Origin: Lewinella cohaerens DSM 23179
GTDB lineage: Bacteria; Bacteroidota; Bacteroidia; Chitinophagales; Saprospiraceae
Direction: 5' to 3'
Length of the DNA stretch: 59,730 nt
NCBI RefSeq assembly: GCF_000379805.1
Contig: NZ_KB903544.1
Span: 96,069 to 155,798, forward strand
Positions 23,203 through 33,500 of this stretch are shown here, piece after piece. The notes beneath the pieces are model-generated. The model did no database searches and was not told the origin of the DNA. It worked only from the letters and a program-made list of their open reading frames with translations. The position numbers and the translations under genes were made by a program. Positions within the stretch are counted from its first letter, which is position 1. Each line of letters begins with the position of its first letter.

Positions 23203-24426
23203 TTATAGCTGAAAATAAATACACTTCAAATACGCTCCTTCAGGAAATCCTATCGGGTGATCCACATCGTGGAAGCTGCGCTCGAGTTCCGTGAAAGGCT
23301 GTCTGGAAGCTTGAAGCTCTTGAGTCATCAGATCGAAAAACTCCTCGGCATTCACTCGACTAGAACAAGAGGCCAGTACCAGTATTCCACCTTTTGCAAC
23401 AAGCGGTATCGCCAGCTTAGCCAAGCGTGCGTAACTGTGCAAAGCGCCTTCGATCTCACTGGCCTTCTTCGCAAACGAAGGTGGGTCGACGATCATTAAT
23501 TCAAACTTTTCGCCAGCATTCCGAAGTTCTTCCAAGGCCTTAAAAGCATCTTGGGCCAATGTGCGAAGCGGCGGGTCTTCAAGATTGAGAAGTGCATTCT
23601 TTTTCGCCATTTCCAAAGCCTGCGCGCTGATGTCTAGACTGGTTACTTCGCGTGCGCCACCGGCCAAAGCGTGTACAGAAAAGCCGCCGGCGTAAGAAAA
23701 GACGTCCAAAACGCTCTTCCCTGCGGCCAGCTCCCCAATCCGCTTCCGGTTGTGGCGATGATCCAGGAAGTAGCCGGTTTTGTGCCCTGCAATCACGTTG
23801 GCACTGAATAGAATACCATGTTCGCGGAAGATGATCTCCGGATTAGCCAATTCGCCATAAATCACTTGCCCGTCGTGCAGCCCTTGCAGTGCGGCCTGTT
23901 GTTTCTGAACATTCCTGCTCAGTCGCAGCACCAGCGTTTTGGTCTTGCTTTTTGCGAGTAAAAGCTCAAAAAGGTCTTGCAGGTAAGGGAGCCAAATGAG
24001 GCTGTACAGCTTTACAACTAAAACATGGTCGTATACATCAGCGATCAAGCTGGGGAGTCCGTCATTTTCGCCGTAAATGAGGCGATAGCTATTGGTGTCT
24101 GTTGCCAAAAGCGAGGTACGCTTGGTATATGCGTCGTTAATTTTCTCTTCCAACCACGCCCGATCAATATTGGCCGACTGCATATATTGGAGCACTTTGA
24201 TTCGAATAGGAGAAAAAGGATCATACAGTCCTAGCGCGAGGAACTTGTTCTTCTTTTGATCAAAAATGATGGCAAGGTCACCTGCTTTACCTTCCTTGTT
24301 TTGCTTGGTAATAGAGGCTTCAAAAACCCAGGGGTGCTGTTTGCGTACCATCCGTTCCGCCGCAGGTTTGAGCCGGATGGCCAACCGGTCTTGACTTACA
24401 TTGGGAAGCAGTGGAAATGAGGACAA
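23203..24426 (-). CDS. rlmI: 23S rRNA m5C1962 methyltransferase (RlmI family)
   Basis: About 407 residues, cytoplasmic. The N-terminal PUA-like part (LKPAAERMVRKQHPWVFEAS) binds RNA; the C-terminal Rossmann fold binds SAM. Motifs: SVLDVFSYAGGFSVHALAGG (motif I), VTSLDISAQALEMAKKNA, the catalytic-loop MIVDPPSFAKKA, and VLASCSSRVNAEEF, which holds the conserved SCS. Length fits RlmI (about 396). No in-frame ATG lies near the conserved start; TTG 24426 gives MSSFPLLPNVSQ and is the best start. The frame upstream of it runs through the repeat cluster and is not coding. Confidence 0.87.
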   Translation of the reverse strand: MSSFPLLPNVSQDRLAIRLKPAAERMVRKQHPWVFEASITKQNKEGKAGDLAIIFDQKKNKFLALGLYDPFSPIRIKVLQYMQSANIDRAWLEEKINDAYTKRTSLLATDTNSYRLIYGENDGLPSLIADVYDHVLVVKLYSLIWLPYLQDLFELLLAKSKTKTLVLRLSRNVQKQQAALQGLHDGQVIYGELANPEIIFREHGILFSANVIAGHKTGYFLDHRHNRKRIGELAAGKSVLDVFSYAGGFSVHALAGGAREVTSLDISAQALEMAKKNALLNLEDPPLRTLAQDAFKALEELRNAGEKFELMIVDPPSFAKKASEIEGALHSYARLAKLAIPLVAKGGILVLASCSSRVNAEEFFDLMTQELQASRQPFTELERSFHDVDHPIGFPEGAYLKCIYFQL

Positions 24427-24457
24427 AGTGATTGATTTTGTTAAGCGCCTGTTTTCT

Positions 24458-24780
24458 AGCCGCAGAGGCACAGAGACACGGAGCTTTAAAGAGGATTTCT
24501 GAATAATCCCAACTAATTCACAAAAGTAGGCAGAGAATTTTGAATAAAATGTAGCAGTTTTATAAAAACTCCGTATCTCATATGTTTGCGGAGGAAAACA
24601 AGAATAGTCACTAAAGCGCCAAAACACTAAAACACACAAAAAAGTACTAGGCGAATCCTGTAAGGAAAACTGTGCTATTTCGTGTTTTTGTGCCTTCGTG
24701 GCTAAAAATAGCTGAGTACCTCCGCGGCAAATCTACCTCTTACGAGCTATTCTGTGCCTTAGTGTTTTAGTGGCTAAACT
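24458..24780. repeat. Cluster of CCAC-AAGGCAC-AAAACAC type intergenic repeats
   Basis: The gap between rlmI and the flavoprotein gene holds four related copies. 24458-24483 contains CAGAGGCACAGAGACACGGA. 24607-24637 contains GCGCCAAAACACTAAAACAC. 24675-24709 contains TGTGCCTTCGTGGCTAAAAA in inverted orientation. 24747-24780 contains GTGCCTTAGTGTTTTAGTGG, also inverted. The inverted copies can pair with the second one. No gene is present. The same kind of words occur at 4376-4443, 5342-5463 and 27699-27722. Confidence 0.65.
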
Positions 24781-24790
24781 TCAACCAAAA

Positions 24791-26425
24791 TCACAAGGTC
24801 TTCCCCAAAATAGCCTGTGCCGTCACCCGCGCCGTGATCACACACCCTCCCAGAAAGGTGCCCTCCAGCGAACGGTGCCCATGCATACCACCCCCCCCAA
24901 ATCCGGCTGCTTCGCCAATAGCGTACAAGCCCGGAATGGGTGCTTGCACACCAGCGCCATCAGGCTTCTGTAGCACCCGGCCACCCAGGTCCGTTTGGAT
25001 ACCGCCAAGGCTTTTCCGAGAAAGAATAAATTCCCTGATCGCCACAAAAGGCCCTTTTTTCAGGTCGCCAATTTTGACCATATTGCTGGTGCGGGCCTTG
25101 TCACCGCGCCACTGTCGGGCGTGCTGAATACGTTGCTGCTGCTTGTCGCGATAAGGCGGTCCTTGGTCAATACTACCGTCGTAGGCAGCTACAGCTGCTT
25201 TTACATCCTGTAACTGTACTGCATCCGTGCCTTGCAGGGCATTCATTTTATCTACAAGTTCTTCCAGGGTGTCGGCAACGAGTACATCCTCACAGTCGGT
25301 GATCATCTTATTGACGAGTTCTTTATTGCCCAGTAAAACGGTCTTGATGACCTTGAGGAATTTCTTGTCCCTAAAGGCCGGATTGTGCTCCGAGCCCGAA
25401 ATGGCAAACTCCTTCAGCATAATCCCGTAGTTGAGCACCTGCCACGAGTATTTTTCTTCTTCCTCACAAATTCGCTCTACCAGATAGCGAGTATCGTAGG
25501 CGGTGACCAGCGGTTCTGGGCCCATACGTTCGCCCCGGTAGTTGAGCCAAAGAGCCGTCTTGCAGGGGACGAGGCTGAGGCCATGATCTTTTTTGCGAGG
25601 CGCATAATGCCGAATACCCGCCGCGTAGTTCCATTGCTTATCCAGGTTGACAACATTGCCGTCAATTGCCGCAGTAGCATCATGCAAGTCGCCAAGGGCG
25701 TATTTGTGCGCACCATTGAGGATAACTTTCGGTGGTTTCCCCCAGGCAGAAAACCAGTTTTCTCTTATTTTCTCAATGTTGCCATTGATACCGCCAGTAG
25801 CCACAATAACTGTTTCCGCTACAGCGGAAAACTCCGTGTCACTGCCCTCCAGTTGGCCTTGTACACCCTGTATGCCTTGGCTGTTGCCTAAGAGTTCCAG
25901 TACACGATGCTCGTAATGGATACTCAAAAGGGAGCTGTTTTTGTGCTCCAAAAGCTTTCGCTTAAAAACCTGTACAAGCTCCCATCCCGTGCCCCATACC
26001 ATGTGAAAGCGGGGGACAGAGTTGCCATCATTATTCAGACCGCGTTCTGCCCAGTTGAGTACCCGAAAAAAGTCAATACCGTTTTTCCTCAACCAGTGAT
26101 AACCATGATCGGTGCAAAGGTGCAGGTACTGGTCGGCCCATTGCTTGCCCCAGTATTCATCTTCCGCAAAATCGGCGAAATTATACCAATCCTGCCGAGC
26201 TAGTTCTATGCTGTCTTTGATGCCATTGCGGCGCTGGTGTTTGGTGTCGACGAAAAACATTCCCCCAAAGGCCCATTTGGCAAGCCCACCCAGTTCATGC
26301 TCTACATCACGATCAAGAATCAATACCCGCTTGCCGGCGTCGAGCAATTCTATAGCTGCGATGATCCCGGCAATACCGGCACCTACAATAATAACATCCG
26401 ACTGATAATGAAGCGTAGAGGACAT
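24791..26425 (-). CDS. FAD-binding dehydrogenase (fumarate reductase / 3-ketosteroid-dehydrogenase-like)
   Basis: 544 residues. The N-terminal FAD-binding motif is DVIIVGAGIAGIIAAIELLD, followed by EHELGGLAKWAFGGMFFVDT. A second FAD segment near the C-terminus is PIPGLYAIGEAAGFGGGGMH, then GTFLGGCVITARVT. The overall plan fits the FAD_binding_2 superfamily, with closest resemblance to a group usually annotated as FAD-binding dehydrogenase or 3-oxosteroid 1-dehydrogenase. It has no signal peptide, so it acts in the cytoplasm. Substrate unknown. It starts divergently from the DUF3137 gene, with 78 bases between start codons. Confidence 0.85.
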   Translation of the reverse strand: MSSTLHYQSDVIIVGAGIAGIIAAIELLDAGKRVLILDRDVEHELGGLAKWAFGGMFFVDTKHQRRNGIKDSIELARQDWYNFADFAEDEYWGKQWADQYLHLCTDHGYHWLRKNGIDFFRVLNWAERGLNNDGNSVPRFHMVWGTGWELVQVFKRKLLEHKNSSLLSIHYEHRVLELLGNSQGIQGVQGQLEGSDTEFSAVAETVIVATGGINGNIEKIRENWFSAWGKPPKVILNGAHKYALGDLHDATAAIDGNVVNLDKQWNYAAGIRHYAPRKKDHGLSLVPCKTALWLNYRGERMGPEPLVTAYDTRYLVERICEEEEKYSWQVLNYGIMLKEFAISGSEHNPAFRDKKFLKVIKTVLLGNKELVNKMITDCEDVLVADTLEELVDKMNALQGTDAVQLQDVKAAVAAYDGSIDQGPPYRDKQQQRIQHARQWRGDKARTSNMVKIGDLKKGPFVAIREFILSRKSLGGIQTDLGGRVLQKPDGAGVQAPIPGLYAIGEAAGFGGGGMHGHRSLEGTFLGGCVITARVTAQAILGKTL

Positions 26426-26503
26426 GGAAAAGAGGATAGTTAGTTGACCAAGATCGTAAATTTCTCAATACACACACTAATTATTTCTTATTTTGCGACC
26501 TAT

Positions 26504-27439
26504 ATGGAGCTGATCAACTTAGATACATTTCGGCGCTATTACAATACGCACATTTTTCCAGAACTGCAGCGCACCGAGCGCTTGCGTAAGCGGCTGCTTA
26601 CCCTTATTTTTCTTTCAGCGCTCATCATTTTCCTCATCCTTACCATTTCGGCTTATTTGGGGGTGGTTTTGATCTCCTTGTTTCTCATCATGCCCATTAC
26701 CTTCTACATCTTTTACCTGGCGTATCAGATTCAGAAGTTTCGGCAAACCTTTAAGCCGCGGATCGTAGGACTGATCCTCGATTTTATGAATGAGCAGCTC
26801 AATTTTACCAACCTGAGCTACGATCCGCGCCAGATGATCCCCAAGCTGCTATTTCAGCAAAGCAATATTTTTGCTACCCCTGCCCAATATTACCAGGGCG
26901 AAGACTTTATCAAAGGCATGGTAGGTGAGATGCCCTTCGCGCTCTCCGAACTGGTTGTGCGCGACATGTCTAGTATGACCAACAAGCTGCAAGATGTATT
27001 TGAAGGCGTTTTTCTACACGCCATTTTTGCCGAAGAGGATACCGAAGGCACCATCGTGGTCTGGCCTCGCCATCGCAAGCATTACCTGACCCGCAGTATC
27101 AAAGAGTTCAATTTTCAGGGCGGTGTAAACGTAGATCACGAAATCAACGACCCCTTTTTTCATGAACAATTCCTGGTCTACGCCACCGAAGATACCCACG
27201 TACAGGGCATCCTGTCGGAGCCTATGCAAGATGCCCTTGCGCGTTATGTAGAGATCACCGGAAAAGACATTTACCTCTCTTTTATCGACCGCAATATTTT
27301 TGCTGCCATCAGTGAAGAGCGAGATTTGCTAGAGCCCAGCATCTTTACGTCCAATATTAACTTCGACCTCATCCGAGAATTCTATTTCGATATCATGCTG
27401 GTCTTGAAAATCGTCGAGGATTTTGATCAGACGCATTAA
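26504..27439 (+). CDS. DUF3137 membrane protein
   Basis: About 311 residues. Two adjacent membrane helices near residues 27-72 (LLTLIFLSALIIFLILTISA and GVVLISLFLIMPITFYIFYL) are followed by a soluble domain. That domain has the DUF3137 pattern: ALSELVVRD, VFEGVFLHAIF, then FNFQGGVNVDHEINDPFFHE and YLSFIDRNIFAAI. The family is common in Gram-negative and mycoplasma-like genomes and has no known function. ATG 26504 begins MELINLDTFRRYY; a TTG 20 codons upstream is less likely. Confidence 0.75.
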   Translation: MELINLDTFRRYYNTHIFPELQRTERLRKRLLTLIFLSALIIFLILTISAYLGVVLISLFLIMPITFYIFYLAYQIQKFRQTFKPRIVGLILDFMNEQLNFTNLSYDPRQMIPKLLFQQSNIFATPAQYYQGEDFIKGMVGEMPFALSELVVRDMSSMTNKLQDVFEGVFLHAIFAEEDTEGTIVVWPRHRKHYLTRSIKEFNFQGGVNVDHEINDPFFHEQFLVYATEDTHVQGILSEPMQDALARYVEITGKDIYLSFIDRNIFAAISEERDLLEPSIFTSNINFDLIREFYFDIMLVLKIVEDFDQTH

Positions 27440-27854
27440 GAGCTTGTTTGGGGGTCATGCCGGTAGGTGCGTTGCTTTGCAAACACCCCTACGGCACCAG
27501 GCTATCCGCTACCCTGCGGTGCGCTTCTATCCCTTGCCCTTGCCCCCTCCGGGCCCCGCGCTTCGGCCTCACGGCCTGCGCGGCTATTGCTTTTTTGGTG
27601 GTTGAGGGTCGTTAATGGAGCGAGTGAAATCCGTAAATTTACCCTATCCAATCTCCATCTTATATTTCCTTACAATCCCTTACATGGTTCAAAATAAGCT
27701 TGGTCCCTTTGGTGGTTCAAATCCCCGCCCAAGCTTACAGCGTAAGCTCTCCAAGGCTCGCGGTTTAGGGAATATCAAGAGGCTATATTCTCCTCAGCTG
27801 TATATTTTCTGGTTGTTTTACGAAAACTCTCCCTAAAAACATCAATTTTGTATT
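27440..27854. other. Intergenic region, GC-rich first half with repeats
   Basis: The first ~160 bases are much GC-richer than the surroundings. They include an imperfect hairpin (TGCCGGTAGGTG with CACCCCTACGGCA, about 27458-27496) that could end the DUF3137 transcript. At 27699-27722 lies a copy of the CTTGGT-CCTTTGGTGGTTCAAA repeat also seen at 5439-5461. Three overlapping short frames run through the region without start context, domain or plausible composition, so no gene is called. Confidence 0.5.
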
Positions 27855-28487
27855 ATGAAAAAATGGCTCAAAATTTCAGCCTTTCTTATACTGGTGGTTG
27901 TTATCGTCACGGTACTTAATTATCACTATGTAAAACGACAAACCGCGGCCTCTTTATTTACGAACACCAGTGGTATCCCGCCCCAGAAGGTCGGTCTTGT
28001 ACTGGGCACATCCAAGTATTTAGCTGGTGGACAGATCAACCTTTATTACCGCTACAGAATTACAGCTGCTCAGGAACTTTTTGAGGCCGGGAAAGTCCAG
28101 TTTTTATTGCTTAGCGGTGATAATGGCACCAAAGAATACAACGAGCCGGCGCAAATGAAAGAAGATTTGGTAGCGCTCGGTATTCCAGCAGATCGTATTT
28201 ACCTGGATTATGCAGGCTTTCGTACCCTAGATTCTGTTGTACGAGCAAAGGAGATTTTTGGGCAAAAATCCTTTATTTGTATTTCGCAACCCTTCCACGC
28301 AGCTCGAGCCATATACATCGGGCAGCAACATGGATTAGAAGTCAGCGGATATGTGGCTCAAGAAGTAAGTTTGGCTTATGGCTACACGGTACTTATCCGA
28401 GAGTATCTTGCCCGTATGAAGATGCAGCTTGATTTAATATTTGGGAAAGCCCCAAAATACTTGGGTGAAAAAATAACCATTGAATAG
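27855..28487 (+). CDS. SanA-like DUF218 membrane-anchored protein
   Basis: 210 residues. One N-terminal membrane anchor (WLKISAFLILVVVIVTVLNY) is followed by a DUF218 domain. KVGLVLGTSKYLAGGQINLY, then QFLLLSGDNGTKEYNEPAQM, then DYAGFRTLDSVVRAKEIFG are the SanA (vancomycin-exclusion) group motifs. SanA-type proteins affect the envelope permeability barrier; the domain lies outside the cytoplasmic membrane. The following bstA-like gene starts 5 bases after the stop, so the pair is likely cotranscribed. Confidence 0.85.
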   Translation: MKKWLKISAFLILVVVIVTVLNYHYVKRQTAASLFTNTSGIPPQKVGLVLGTSKYLAGGQINLYYRYRITAAQELFEAGKVQFLLLSGDNGTKEYNEPAQMKEDLVALGIPADRIYLDYAGFRTLDSVVRAKEIFGQKSFICISQPFHAARAIYIGQQHGLEVSGYVAQEVSLAYGYTVLIREYLARMKMQLDLIFGKAPKYLGEKITIE

Positions 28488-28492
28488 ACCTT

Positions 28493-29023
28493 ATGAAATC
28501 ACAACACGAACTCAGCTATCCCGTAGGAACATTTGTGGCTACTCCTTCCCCTTCTGCCAACATTATTGCTGATTGGCAGCAAATAATAGCCGATTTCCCC
28601 AACCAGCTACGTGCAGAAACCAGTGGCCTATCTTCTGAAGAATTAGCTTATCAGTACCGGCCCGGAGGCTGGACGATCCGGCAGGTCATTCATCACTGTG
28701 CAGACAGCCATATGAATGCTTTTACTCGCTTCAAGTTGGCGCTCACCGAAGAAAACCCTACCATCAAGCCTTACGATGAGGCCGCCTGGGCAGAAATGTC
28801 AGATTATCACCTTCCTGTTGGTGTTTCCTTGGGCATTCTGGAAGGAATACATACCCGCTGGGTAGCGCTATTAAAAGGGATGAACGAAGATCAATACCAA
28901 TGTTCTTATTTTCATCCAGAGCATGGCGCTCCGTTTAGCCTATTATTAGGGCTGGACAATTACCAATGGCATTGTCGGCACCATTTGGCGCATGTGAAAC
29001 AAGCAAAAGCATTAAAACTTTAG
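28493..29023 (+). CDS. bstA: DinB-superfamily YfiT/BstA-like metal-dependent thiol transferase
   Basis: 176 residues, cytoplasmic. The sequence follows the YfiT pattern closely: LSYPVGTF at the start, YRPGGWTIRQVIHHCADSHM, FKLALTEENPTIKPYDE, and WHCRHHLAHVKQ at the end. The His in VIHHC and the two in HCRHHLAH form the three-histidine metal site. Characterised relatives conjugate bacillithiol to electrophiles, and many Bacteroidota make bacillithiol. The gene symbol is by family resemblance, not experiment. Confidence 0.8.
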   Translation: MKSQHELSYPVGTFVATPSPSANIIADWQQIIADFPNQLRAETSGLSSEELAYQYRPGGWTIRQVIHHCADSHMNAFTRFKLALTEENPTIKPYDEAAWAEMSDYHLPVGVSLGILEGIHTRWVALLKGMNEDQYQCSYFHPEHGAPFSLLLGLDNYQWHCRHHLAHVKQAKALKL

Positions 29024-29135
29024 AAGGTCTGCCCAAAAACAGGGTTTAAAACTCAGCAAATACGGTAATTGTATAATCGCAATGGTACGATCAGCCCTGC
29101 CTGCTTTCACCTCCTAATTTCATTCTACGAATCTG

Positions 29136-29143
29136 TATCTTTG
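29136..29143 (+). promoter_or_regulatory. -7 box TATCTTTG at the methyltransferase start
   Basis: An exact TAnnTTTG box only four bases before ATG 29148. Start sites normally lie a few bases after this box, so the mRNA would begin at or beside the start codon (leaderless). No good TTG is seen 19-21 bases upstream. Confidence 0.45.
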
Positions 29144-29147
29144 CGTG

Positions 29148-30311
29148 ATGGAAGCAATAGAAACCTTTTTAGATCATCTTTCTCAGGCACTCATCAACCA
29201 GCAGTTGAGTAAATTAACGCTGAGCAAAAACCGTAGTGCCCAATCTGATTTGAAGAACGTCTATGCACGCCTGGTATTGATCAAGGAAGAGCCACACCTT
29301 TCCTGCACACTGCGCTTTGCTACGCGCGATGAGACCAAAAACTTCTCCCTTACAGAAGCGACCACTGCCATTAACAAATGGCTCACAGAGGATTTTCGCC
29401 AAGCCGAACTCTTCACCGTATCAAAACAGGTAAGTTTGATGATAAGCAAAAAGGGCAAGGGCTTGGTACGCTCTCGCACCATCGCTACTCGCGAACCTGT
29501 TTCTTTGGAACACAACCAACAAAAGCAGCGGCCGTTGACTGATCCAAGGCCCTACCTTACCTCACTAGGCATTGCGGGCCAGGATGGGCAAATCCTGCAA
29601 AATGGCAGGCGTAAGTTTCGGCAAATCAATAAGTACATCGAACTGATTAGCCATCTTTTGCGGGAGCAGCCATTATCAAAAGGTGCTCGCATCGTAGATA
29701 TGGGTTCGGGCAAGGGTTACCTCACCTTTGGCTTGTATGATTATCTCGTCAATGAAACCCAACTGCCTATTAAAATGACGGGGGTTGAGCTTCGTCCCGA
29801 TTTGGTAAAAATCTGCAATACCATTGCGGAACAAAGCAAATTTCAGGGGCTAGAATTTATCGCAGGCGATATTCATCAGTACGAACCAGATGGCGGCATT
29901 GACATGCTCATCGCCCTCCATGCCTGCGATACCGCCACCGACGAAGCCATCGCCAAAGGCATAAGAGCACAGGCCGAACTTATCATTGTCGCTCCGTGCT
30001 GCCACAAACAGGTACGCAAAGCAATGCACCCTCCGGCAGCACTACAGCCGATGCTACAACACGGTATCCTCTTGGAACGCCAAGCCGAAATGCTGACCGA
30101 TGCTATCCGCAGCTTGTTGCTGGAAGCACATGGCTATAAGACCAAAGTCTTTGAATTTATAGGTACCGAGCATACCCCAAAAAATGTAATGATAACGGCC
30201 ATTAAAAGCCAGCCAAGGCCTGAAGCACTGGAAGAAATCGAGCACCTGAAGTCTCAGTTTGGCATCGAAAGACATCATCTTGAAGACCTTTTGCTAAAAA
30301 TGACCAACTAA
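29148..30311 (+). CDS. SAM-dependent methyltransferase (GSTCD-like, Methyltransf_32 type)
   Basis: About 387 residues, cytoplasmic. The C-terminal half is a class I methyltransferase: IVDMGSGKGYLTFGLYDYL (motif I), MTGVELRPDLVKICNTIAE (motif II), DMLIALHACDTATDEAI and LIIVAPCCHKQVRK. The HACDTATDEA and APCCHKQ blocks are typical of the family that includes eukaryotic GSTCD. The N-terminal ~150 residues, which look like an RNA- or protein-binding region (SKKGKGLVRSRTIATREP), are usual for bacterial members. Substrate unknown, possibly RNA. A GTG immediately precedes the ATG; I chose the ATG. Confidence 0.82.
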   Translation: MEAIETFLDHLSQALINQQLSKLTLSKNRSAQSDLKNVYARLVLIKEEPHLSCTLRFATRDETKNFSLTEATTAINKWLTEDFRQAELFTVSKQVSLMISKKGKGLVRSRTIATREPVSLEHNQQKQRPLTDPRPYLTSLGIAGQDGQILQNGRRKFRQINKYIELISHLLREQPLSKGARIVDMGSGKGYLTFGLYDYLVNETQLPIKMTGVELRPDLVKICNTIAEQSKFQGLEFIAGDIHQYEPDGGIDMLIALHACDTATDEAIAKGIRAQAELIIVAPCCHKQVRKAMHPPAALQPMLQHGILLERQAEMLTDAIRSLLLEAHGYKTKVFEFIGTEHTPKNVMITAIKSQPRPEALEEIEHLKSQFGIERHHLEDLLLKMTN

Positions 30312-30425
30312 ACTCAACAAAGTCTTTATTTTAGCCGCTACAAACTAGCTAGTTTTACACTAGTTGCCCCTTTCCCTTTTTGAAACCAAGGCTTAAAGCC
30401 AACCTCAATACAACCAAATCTTTCG

Positions 30426-30453
30426 CTTTACTTTGGCTATTGCCAAGTAAAAG
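30426..30453. other. Hairpin upstream of the giant adhesin
   Basis: CTTTACTTTGGC (30426-30437) pairs with GCCAAGTAAAAG (30442-30453) with one bulge and loop TATT. It lies about 75 bases upstream of the adhesin start. It could end transcription from the methyltransferase gene or act in the adhesin leader. No T-run supports a terminator. Confidence 0.35.
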
Positions 30454-30527
30454 AATTGTACAGCCCTGGACTTACCCCCCAGTTGCAGTAGCCGGTAATT
30501 TGGGTCATTGACAAAGGAACAACCACT

Positions 30528-33500
30528 ATGAGAATTCAAATACTTTCTTCCCTCTGCTTACTATTTTCATTGCCGCTTGCCGCACAGTTAACGTGTGACG
30601 ATGAATTCCTCTTAACCGGAAGTGCAACCTTAATGGGGGAATGTATCCAACTGACCTCTAATGCGGGAGGACAGCAAGGCTGTGCCTGGTTTCACGAAGA
30701 AACAGACTTCTCCCAGCCTTTCTCCCACACGATGACCGTCAACTTTGGCACCAATAATGCTGGCGCTGATGGCATCTGCTTAGTTTATCAAAGCAATACT
30801 TCCTCTACCTGTGGAATCAGTGGCGAAGGTATCGGAGCACAGGGTATCCCTAATTCCTTTATCGTCGAATTCGATACTTACCAGAACGCTGCATTAGGCG
30901 ACCCCGTCAATGATCATGCCGCTATTAATATCAATGGTGATTTCACAACAACCATTAATGGTCCTTTTGATCTCGGTAATATTGAAGATGGTAACGACTA
31001 CGATGTCACCTTCAACTGGGACCCCGCGACCAATTCTTACGAAGTCTACTTTGACGGTAACCTGATCCTATCTGGTGTTTTTGACATCATCAACAACTGT
31101 TTTGGTGGATCAAACATGGCCTTTTGGGGCTACACTTCTTCTACGGGTGGGGCAACCAATATACATACCGTATGCCCTGGACTACCCGCAGAAGTAGTCG
31201 CTGATGCAGGAACCATGGTCACAATCCCTTGCGTTGGTGCTTTGGCTACTCTTGATGGAAGCGGATCTGATGCTGGTGCTGAATTTGAGTACGAATGGAC
31301 AACCAGTAACGGAAACATCGTTTCTGGAGAGTTTACCGATATGCCTGTCGTAGATGCCGCAGGAGCCTACACCCTTACCGTTTATAACAATCTCACTTTT
31401 TGCGAAAGCATGGACGACGTTATCGTTGTTATCAATCAATTGGAAGCTGAAATTGACATTCCGCCTTATCTCGATTGTATCACAGGAGAGGTAACCCTTG
31501 ACGGTAGCAACTCCACCTCTGGCAATGATATTTCTTATGACTGGACGACCAGTGACGGAAACTTCACAGACACCAATGGCAACCAGGCTACTGTCGACGA
31601 ACCCGGAGAATATACCCTAACCGTCATCTATGACGATGGCCAAGGTGGTTTTTGCATGGAAGAAGCCAGTGTAATTGTCGAAGAAAACCCCGATGTCCCC
31701 GTAGCATTTGCACTCGATGAGATTTTGACCTGTGACCCACCCAGCGTAGAACTAGATGGGACGGGTTCTTCAGAGAGTAGTGTTTTTGATTATGAATGGA
31801 CAACGAATGATGGTGTTATTTTGGCCGGAGGCAATACGCTTTTCCCGCTGGTAGGCGCTGAAGGCTTCTACACCTTAACCGTAATGAACAGTATCTCCGG
31901 ATGTACTGATGAATACGACATTTATGTGACAGCTGACCAGGATATCCCCGATGCTATTGCAATTGTTGATGGAGAGGTAGGATGTGCAAATCCAAGCCTC
32001 GTGATCGACGGTAGCTTATCCTCCTTTGGAGATGAATTCACTTACCAATGGACAACTGCTAATGGTAATATTGTGAGTGGAGCAACAGACTTTTCCCCAG
32101 AAGTTGATCAACCAGGTGACTACACGCTTGTGGTCACAGATACTGACAATGGCTGTACAGACCAAACAACGGTAACCGTAATGGGAGGAAACAACCCTGT
32201 TATTGTTGATATCACTGCCCCGCCAACACTTACGTGCCTCACTACAAGTGTGGTATTGGATGGTACTTCAAGTATTCCATTTACCGGCGTTACCTATAGC
32301 TGGACGACTACAAATGGAACACTAATTGGCCCTACAGATCAAGAAACAGCTACCGCTACGGCTGCTGGAGATTATACTTTAGTTATCACTGAAATAGACA
32401 CTGGCTGTAGCAATATGGCCACGGTTACCGTAAATGAAAACACAACACCACCTGTTGCCGAAGCAGGAACTGCTCCCCTTTTTAGCTGTGGAGACAGCAA
32501 CCTACAACTCAATGGCAATGGCTCCTCAGATACCAATGCTACCTATCTATGGAGTACCTCCAGCGGTACAATCATCAGTGGAGCTACCACCCTGAACCCT
32601 TTTGTGGGATCAGCAGGCACCTATGTCCTCGAAGTCACCAGTACCGTCAACGGCTGTACCGCCACAGACCAGGTGATTGTTGTAGGGGATGATGATACTC
32701 CCGTAGTACAAATAGTATTAAGCGACACCTTGGATTGTCTTACCAATACTTTGACATTAGACGCTTCCGGGTCCACCAGCGGAATGGATTACAACCTCGT
32801 TTGGTCAACCACAGGAGGGCAATTTGTAAGTGGTACCAACGGCCTTCTGCCAGTAGTAGACCAACCTGGCGGATACACCCTTGAGATTACAGATACGACC
32901 AACGGTTGTAGCAGTAGCGCTTCGGTCACCGTCGTACAAGACACGCTCCTGCCGGTTGCAGCTATCATGCCGCCCATTGAGCTCAACTGCCAAGTTGTCG
33001 ATCAGATATTAAATGGTTCTGGTAGTAGCCAAGGAGGAAACTTCCAATACCTGTGGTCTACAAGTAACGGGCAAATTACCTCGGCCACCGATACTCTACT
33101 GGCAAGCATCAACGATCCTGGCGACTATCAGTTATTGGTTGAAAACACCAGCAATGGGTGTACCTCCACCGCTACCGTAACGGTAACAGAAGATGTGGTG
33201 CTACCCGACCTATCTATACTGCCAATTAGCGAGCTGAATTGTGTGCAAAGTGATATGACCATCACTGCGAGCTTGGCTACTTCATTCCCCAATCCTGATT
33301 TTCAGTGGAACACCTTAGACGGAACAATCTCAGGTAGTGACAGTACCGCTCAAATTTTAGCAACCAGTATCGGAACTTACAACGTAACTGTGCTAAACCC
33401 GGCCAATCAATGTACAGACTCCAGTAGCATTCAGCTGACAGAAAACACGGTATCGCCAGCCGCAGCTGCAGGGACAGATCAAAATCTGGATTGTAACACA

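Noticed and set aside
24427-24639. N-terminal extension of RlmI by 71 residues
   Set aside because: This part of the frame runs through a dispersed repeat and does not fit the RlmI length or the PUA start. TTG 24426 was preferred.
27423-27836. Three short overlapping + strand frames
   Set aside because: They run through GC-rich and repeat DNA, overlap each other in different frames, and carry no domain.
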